Assembly: GCF_000768685.1 (NCBI RefSeq)
Contig: NZ_AVPK01000002.1
Location: forward strand, 248,001-312,000
Direction: 5' to 3'
Source of the DNA: Knoellia subterranea KCTC 19937
GTDB lineage: Bacteria; Actinomycetota; Actinomycetes; Actinomycetales; Dermatophilaceae
Length of the DNA: 64,000 nucleotides
Shown: piece by piece, positions 60,119 to 64,000 of the stretch
How the letters are laid out: each line of letters opens with the position of its first letter
How positions within the stretch are numbered: position 1 is the stretch's first letter
Translations under genes and position numbers: made by a program
The notes under the pieces: model-generated
Seen by the model: the letters and a program-made list of their open reading frames with translations, nothing else
The model's database searches: none
Told to the model about the DNA's origin: nothing

Positions 60119-60913
60119 TCACGCCGTGCGGCAGAGGATTTCGCCGTGGAGCAGGGAGAACCACCCGTCCTCGGCGGTCGCCCACGTCCGCCAGCCCTCG
60201 CTGAGGCGCTGAAGGTCGTCGGTCGTCGCCATGCCGGAGTCAAGGATCTGCCGGGCCATGGCCGACTCCACGATGCGGTCGGCCCACAGCCCGCCCCACG
60301 ACTGCCGGTCGTCCGTGGTGGCAAAGCACCACGTGCTCGAACTCGCCGTGATGTCGCTCAGGCCTGCCTGCTGCGCCCACGACAGCAACCGTCGACCGGC
60401 ATCGGGTTCGCCACCGTTGGCGCGAGCCGCCGCCTGGTACAGGTCCATCCACTCATCCAGCTCCGGGAGGCGCGGCCACCACGCGAAGGCGGCGTAGTCG
60501 CTGTCCCTCACCGCCACGAGTCCACCCGGCTTCGTGACGCGGTGCATCTCCCGGAGGGCCTGCACGGGATCACCGACGTGCTGAAGCACCTGATGAGCGT
60601 GGACGACGTCAAAGCTGTCATCGGGGAGGTCGAGGGCGTGCACGTCAGCCACGACGAAGTCCATGTTGGTGAGTCCGCGCGCGGTCGCCGTGTCCCTGGC
60701 CAGGTCCACCTCGTCCGGGCCCACCTCGGTGGCGGTGACACGCGTGACGATCTCCGCCAGGTCCGCGCTGATGGTGCCCGGACCAGCGCCAATGTCGAGG
60801 ACCGCATCGGTCGGACGCAGGTGCGGCAGCACGTAGGCGGCGGAGTTCTCGGCGGTTCGCCATCGGTGCGAGCGGAGGACGGACTCATGGTGTCCGTGCG
60901 TATAGGTCGCCAT
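60119..60913 (-). CDS. Class I SAM-dependent methyltransferase (UbiE/COQ5-like)
   Basis: A 264-residue methyltransferase. Motif I is TDAVLDIGAGPGTISADLAE (about 41-60), post-I VTATEVGPDEVDLARD, motif II FVVADVHALDLPDDSFDVVH and motif III ALREMHRVTKPGGLVAVRDS. The start MATYTHGHHESVLRSHRWRT is characteristic of a group of actinobacterial methyltransferases of unknown substrate. ATG 60913 lies 27 bp past the kdd stop, so it may be cotranscribed with kdd without sharing its pathway. Confidence 0.86.
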   Translation of the reverse strand: MATYTHGHHESVLRSHRWRTAENSAAYVLPHLRPTDAVLDIGAGPGTISADLAEIVTRVTATEVGPDEVDLARDTATARGLTNMDFVVADVHALDLPDDSFDVVHAHQVLQHVGDPVQALREMHRVTKPGGLVAVRDSDYAAFAWWPRLPELDEWMDLYQAAARANGGEPDAGRRLLSWAQQAGLSDITASSSTWCFATTDDRQSWGGLWADRIVESAMARQILDSGMATTDDLQRLSEGWRTWATAEDGWFSLLHGEILCRTA

Positions 60914-60939
60914 GCCTCGCAACCCTGCCGGACGACCGT

Positions 60940-61980
60940 TCACTCGTGCAGACGCGTCTCGAAGAGTCGCCGCACCTCCGCGTTGCCGCGCAGGAGTTCG
61001 AGCGCGTATGCCGCGTGGCCGGGGACGTAGCCGTTGCCGACCAGCATCGTGACGTCGGCCGCCAAACCCTCTGCGCCCAGGGCCGCGGCGGCGAAGTTCG
61101 TGGCCATGGAGAAGAAGATGACCGTGCCGCCCTCGGCCGTGGCGAGGATGGCCGGCTGCTCGCAACCGGTGACGTCGACGCACACGACAGTGAGGTCGGC
61201 CGGTCCACCCGCAGGCACGAGCGCCTCGGCCAGACCCAACGGGTTGCGGGCATCGGCGATGACGACGTGGGTGGCCAGACCGGTGCCCTCGAGGAGCGCG
61301 GCCTCCGCCGCGTCCCGCACGACGGCGACGCGCCGGGTGGCACCCGCCTCCGCAGCAGCGGCCAGCGACAGCGAACCCGACTTGCCCGCTCCGCCGAGCA
61401 CGACGACGGAAGGCGACTCACCGGCATACGTGCGGAGTGTCCGGGCCACGAGGGCCGGTGCGCCGCAAACGTCCATGACCATGAGCGCGAGCTCGGGCGT
61501 GAGGTCGTCCGGGAGCTTCGCGGCGATCGAGCGGCCGAAGAGGATGGCGTGGCCGCGGGCCGGCACCCGCTCCCCCGCCCCGTCCCACCGTTCCAGTCCG
61601 TCGGTGATCGCGAGTGGCGTGAGCGAGAGCGAGACGAGGGTCGCGACGCGGTCGCCGACCTCGAGACCGAGCGTCGATTGCGGCCCCACTTCCGCCACCG
61701 TGCCGATGAGCATGCCGCCGCTGCCGGTCACGGGGTTCTGCATCTTGCCGCGCGTCGCGACGATGTCGAGGACCTCCGCGCGGATCGCGTCACCGTCGCC
61801 GGTGTGCTTGTCGCTCAGCTGGCGGTAGGACGCGGCGTCGAGGTTGAGCGTCTCGATGTCGATCCGCACCTCGTCGGGCCAGATCTCGGGGCGCGGGTCG
61901 AGCACGCGCGCGGCCTGGGGCAGCGACTCCCCCACGGGTTCGAGGACGCGGTGCACACCGAAGGGCGAGGATCCGGACAC
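60940..61980 (-). CDS. kdd: L-erythro-3,5-diaminohexanoate dehydrogenase
   Basis: Oxidises 3,5-diaminohexanoate to 5-amino-3-oxohexanoate with NAD(P) in lysine fermentation. The 346-residue protein has an N-terminal catalytic part (LSDKHTGDGDAIRAEVLDIV, MQNPVTGSGGMLIGTVAEVG) and a Rossmann half with SVVVLGGAGKSGSLSLAAAA (about 192-211). Late blocks are IFFSMATNFAAAALGAEG and ADVTMLVGNGYVPGHAAYAL. GTG 61980 has GGAG 8 nt upstream. It is divergent from kamA, sharing an 86-bp control region, which supports common regulation. Confidence 0.92.
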   Translation of the reverse strand: MSGSSPFGVHRVLEPVGESLPQAARVLDPRPEIWPDEVRIDIETLNLDAASYRQLSDKHTGDGDAIRAEVLDIVATRGKMQNPVTGSGGMLIGTVAEVGPQSTLGLEVGDRVATLVSLSLTPLAITDGLERWDGAGERVPARGHAILFGRSIAAKLPDDLTPELALMVMDVCGAPALVARTLRTYAGESPSVVVLGGAGKSGSLSLAAAAEAGATRRVAVVRDAAEAALLEGTGLATHVVIADARNPLGLAEALVPAGGPADLTVVCVDVTGCEQPAILATAEGGTVIFFSMATNFAAAALGAEGLAADVTMLVGNGYVPGHAAYALELLRGNAEVRRLFETRLHE

Positions 61981-62003
61981 GCAATTTCTCCTGTCTGGCG
62001 ACA

Positions 62004-62022
62004 CGCAACGGTAAATATTGCG
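62004..62022. promoter_or_regulatory. Inverted repeat in the kdd/kamA divergent promoter
   Basis: CGCAA (62004-62008) and TTGCG (62018-62022) flank the AT-rich 9-bp spacer CGGTAAATA. It lies upstream of both kdd (61980) and kamA (62067) and is a candidate operator for a lysine-responsive regulator. No regulator gene is adjacent. Confidence 0.45.
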
Positions 62023-62053
62023 GCACAAGTGTGACGAACGAGTGATCTATCCG

Positions 62054-62059
62054 TATCCT
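62054..62059 (+). promoter_or_regulatory. Putative -10 (TATCCT) for leaderless kamA
   Basis: TATCCT, 7 nt, ATG 62067; the same hexamer precedes rbpA. No ribosome site lies before the ATG. Confidence 0.5.
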
Positions 62060-62066
62060 CGCAGAC

Positions 62067-63512
62067 ATGACGACGAACATCGAGCAGCCCTACGTCTACC
62101 GGCGTCGCGAGCTCATCGAGCCCGACTGGACCCGCTTCCCGGGATGGCGCGACGTGACCCGCGCCGACTGGGAGAACGCCCAGTGGCAGCGCGTGAACTG
62201 CGTGAAGAACTTCGGCCAGCTGCGCACCGTGATGGGCGACCTGCTCACGGACGAGTTCTACGCGGACCTCGAGCGCGACCAGGCCGAGCGCGCGACGATG
62301 TCGATGCTCGTCCCGCCGCAGATGATCAACACGATGGTCCCCTCGACCGTCGAGCCGATGCCGGCCGCGGGCGCCGACTTCACCGAGGCGTTCATGGCCG
62401 ACCCGGTGCGCCGCTACATGCTCCCCGTGTTCAGCGACCGTCGCACCGACTGGGCCTCGCACCCATTCGCCGCGCGCGACAGCCTCCACGAGCACGACAT
62501 GTGGGCCGTCGAGGGTCTGACCCACCGCTACCCCACCAAGGTCCTCGCCGAGATGCTGCCGACGTGCCCGCAGTACTGCGGCCACTGCACGCGCATGGAC
62601 CTCGTCGGCAACTCCACGCCGCAGATCGTCAAGCTCAAGCTCGAGGGCAAGCCGGTCGACCGCCACGCCGCGATGCTCGACTACCTCCAGCGCACCCCCG
62701 GCGTCCGTGACGTCGTGGTCTCCGGTGGCGACGTCGCCAACATGCCGTGGAAGAACCTCGAGGGCTTCCTCGACAAGCTCCTGCGCATCGACAACATCCG
62801 CGACATCCGCCTCGCCACCAAGGCGCTCATGGGCCTGCCGCAGCACTGGCTCCAGCCTGACGTCGTCGAGGGTGTCGGTCGCGTGTCGGCCCTGGCGCGC
62901 TCCCGCGGCGTCTCGCTCGCGATCCACACGCACGTCAACCACGCGAACTCGGTGACGCCGCTCGTTGCGGACGCCGCCAAGGCCATGCTCGAGGCCGGCG
63001 TCCGCGACGTCCGCAACCAGGGCGTGCTCATGCGTGGTGTCAACGACTCGACCGAGCAGCTCCTCGACCTCTGCTTCGCCCTCCAGGACGAGGCCATGAT
63101 CACGCCGTACTACTTCTACATGTGCGACATGATCCCGTTCTCGGAGCACTGGCGACTCGCGCTCCACGAGGCGCAGCACCTGCAGCACTCGATGATGGGC
63201 TACCTCCCCGGCTTCGCGACGCCGCGCATCGTCTGCGACGTGCCGTTCGTCGGCAAGCGGTGGGTGCACCAGGTCGACAGCTACGACCTCGACAAGGGCA
63301 TGTCCTTCTGGCGCAAGAACTACCGCACGTCCATCGAGGGATCGGACGAGCAGGCGCTGTCGCGCGAGTACGTCTACTACGACCCGATCTACACCCTCCC
63401 CGAGTCCGGGCAGCAGTGGTGGCGCACGAACACCGACGTCGACCAGGTGCACGCCGCGGCGCTCGCCGGCGCCACGGCCAGCCGGGACGCGTCGGCGGCC
63501 GACCTGGCCTGA
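62067..63512 (+). CDS. kamA: Lysine 2,3-aminomutase
   Basis: Radical SAM/PLP enzyme converting L-lysine to L-beta-lysine, the first step of lysine fermentation. The 481-residue protein has the iron-sulfur motif CPQYCGHC (Cys 167, 171, 174). The SAM-binding GGD is in DVVVSGGDVANMPWKNLEGF. Substrate and PLP region: PYYFYMCDMIPFSEHWR, YLPGFATPRIVCDVPFVGKR. It is slightly longer than clostridial KamA (about 416), with an extended N-terminus. It is divergent from kdd and followed by a strong terminator. Together with kamDE, kdd and kal it gives four of the five diagnostic steps; only kce is missing here. Confidence 0.94.
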   Translation: MTTNIEQPYVYRRRELIEPDWTRFPGWRDVTRADWENAQWQRVNCVKNFGQLRTVMGDLLTDEFYADLERDQAERATMSMLVPPQMINTMVPSTVEPMPAAGADFTEAFMADPVRRYMLPVFSDRRTDWASHPFAARDSLHEHDMWAVEGLTHRYPTKVLAEMLPTCPQYCGHCTRMDLVGNSTPQIVKLKLEGKPVDRHAAMLDYLQRTPGVRDVVVSGGDVANMPWKNLEGFLDKLLRIDNIRDIRLATKALMGLPQHWLQPDVVEGVGRVSALARSRGVSLAIHTHVNHANSVTPLVADAAKAMLEAGVRDVRNQGVLMRGVNDSTEQLLDLCFALQDEAMITPYYFYMCDMIPFSEHWRLALHEAQHLQHSMMGYLPGFATPRIVCDVPFVGKRWVHQVDSYDLDKGMSFWRKNYRTSIEGSDEQALSREYVYYDPIYTLPESGQQWWRTNTDVDQVHAAALAGATASRDASAADLA

Positions 63513-63529
63513 CCGCCCGAGAGGCTCCC

Positions 63530-63566
63530 GCAGGCCCGAACCCCATTTCCCGGGGTTCGGGCCTGC
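63530..63566 (+). terminator. kamA terminator
   Basis: A 15-bp perfect stem (GCAGGCCCGAACCCC at 63530-63544; GGGGTTCGGGCCTGC at 63552-63566) with loop ATTTCCC, 17 bp after the kamA stop. Confidence 0.85.
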
Positions 63567-63591
63567 GTGCGTTGTGCTCCGCGCCGCGGCA

Positions 63592-63597
63592 TACCCT
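63592..63597 (+). promoter_or_regulatory. Putative -10 (TACCCT) for leaderless ybaK
   Basis: TACCCT, 6 nt, ATG 63604. It overlaps a CGGCATAC octamer. Confidence 0.4.
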
Positions 63598-63603
63598 CGC
63601 GTC

Positions 63604-64000
63604 ATGGGACGCAAGGACCGCGGTGGTTCGGTGGGCACTCCGGCGACGGTCGCGCTGACGCGCGCGAAGATTCCGTATGCCGTCCGCGCCTACGAGCACG
63701 ACCCTGCGGCTGAGTCGTTCGGTCTCGAAGCGGCGGAGGCACTCGGGGTCGAGCCCGGGCGCGTGTTCAAGACGTTGCTCGTCGACACGGGCTCCGGACT
63801 GGCCGTCGGCGTCGTTCCGGTGGATCGCTCACTCGATCTCAAGGCGATGGCATCTGCCCTCGGCGTGAAGAAGGTTGCGATGGCGGATCCCGTTGCGGCA
63901 GAGCGCAGTTCGGGCTACGTCGTCGGAGGAATCTCTCCGATTGGACAGAAGCGCGCCCTGCCGACGGTGGTGGATGCTTCGGCTTCCGAGCACAAGACCG
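63604..64000 (+). CDS. ybaK: Cys-tRNA(Pro)/prolyl-tRNA-type deacylase YbaK (partial)
   Basis: The N-terminal 132 codons of a YbaK/EbsC-family editing enzyme that hydrolyses mischarged Cys-tRNA(Pro). Visible are TRAKIPYAVRAYEHDPAAES, the catalytic-lysine block GRVFKTLLVDTGSG (Lys about residue 60) and the family loop YVVGGISPIGQKRALPTVVD (about residues 105-124). The frame is open at the right edge of the window. ATG 63604 is preceded by a leaderless-type -10. Standard length is about 160 residues, so roughly 30 are missing. Confidence 0.92.
   Translation, partial: MGRKDRGGSVGTPATVALTRAKIPYAVRAYEHDPAAESFGLEAAEALGVEPGRVFKTLLVDTGSGLAVGVVPVDRSLDLKAMASALGVKKVAMADPVAAERSSGYVVGGISPIGQKRALPTVVDASASEHKT

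Overview
The window is a high-GC (about 70 %) actinobacterial chromosome segment. Gene order and protein style point to the Micrococcales, most likely an Intrasporangiaceae/Dermatophilaceae-type organism; this placement is an inference from gene content, not a database match. Coding density is high, neighbouring genes often overlap by 4 bp (ATGA/GTGA), and many genes look leaderless (TAnnnT, then 6-7 nt, then the start codon).

Left part (1-35 kb), mostly housekeeping. 0-3.4 kb: the start of an acidic protein, a membrane-anchored cyclophilin, a metallo-beta-lactamase-fold hydrolase and hisS. 4-13.6 kb: ald, xerD, a ParA-type ATPase, scpA, scpB, rluB, tyrA, cmk, an acyltransferase and der, a core cluster for chromosome segregation and translation. 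Then tRNA-Pro, a phospholipase D-family protein and a PatB/MalY lyase. 16.7-26 kb: the conserved block pgsA-like, DUF881, small basic protein, DUF881, gcvH, garA, ftsR, bifunctional nuclease, MerR regulator, gcvP, with a glycine riboswitch before gcvP. 26-35 kb: sbcC/sbcD, a glutamate-cysteine ligase-like enzyme and small enzymes, ending in a GNAT gene broken by an in-frame TGA.

The centre (37.5 kb) holds a close match to the actinobacterial dif site at 37554-37581. The G-rich heptamer GGGGGAG lies only on the + strand to its left and only on the - strand to its right (18:0 and 0:15 by eye). The window therefore spans the replication terminus. A second XerD half-site 185 bp away suggests a decayed Xer-integrated element.

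Right part (38-64 kb), more accessory. It contains a HelR-type RNA polymerase rescue helicase behind a rifamycin-associated-element-like palindrome, a guanidine-III riboswitch with its SMR exporter, a GH92 mannosidase, cell-wall enzymes, rbpA with a long structured leader, and a translationally coupled lnt-dpm-fxsA set. It ends with a split lysine-fermentation locus: kal-kamE-kamD and the divergent pair kdd/kamA, separated by about 4.4 kb of unrelated genes that include a low-GC secreted serine protease.

Across the whole window the octamer GTATGCCG/CGGCATAC occurs about 37 times, where composition predicts 2-3. It appears in all coding phases, between genes and as an inverted pair in a terminator, so it looks selected at the DNA level.
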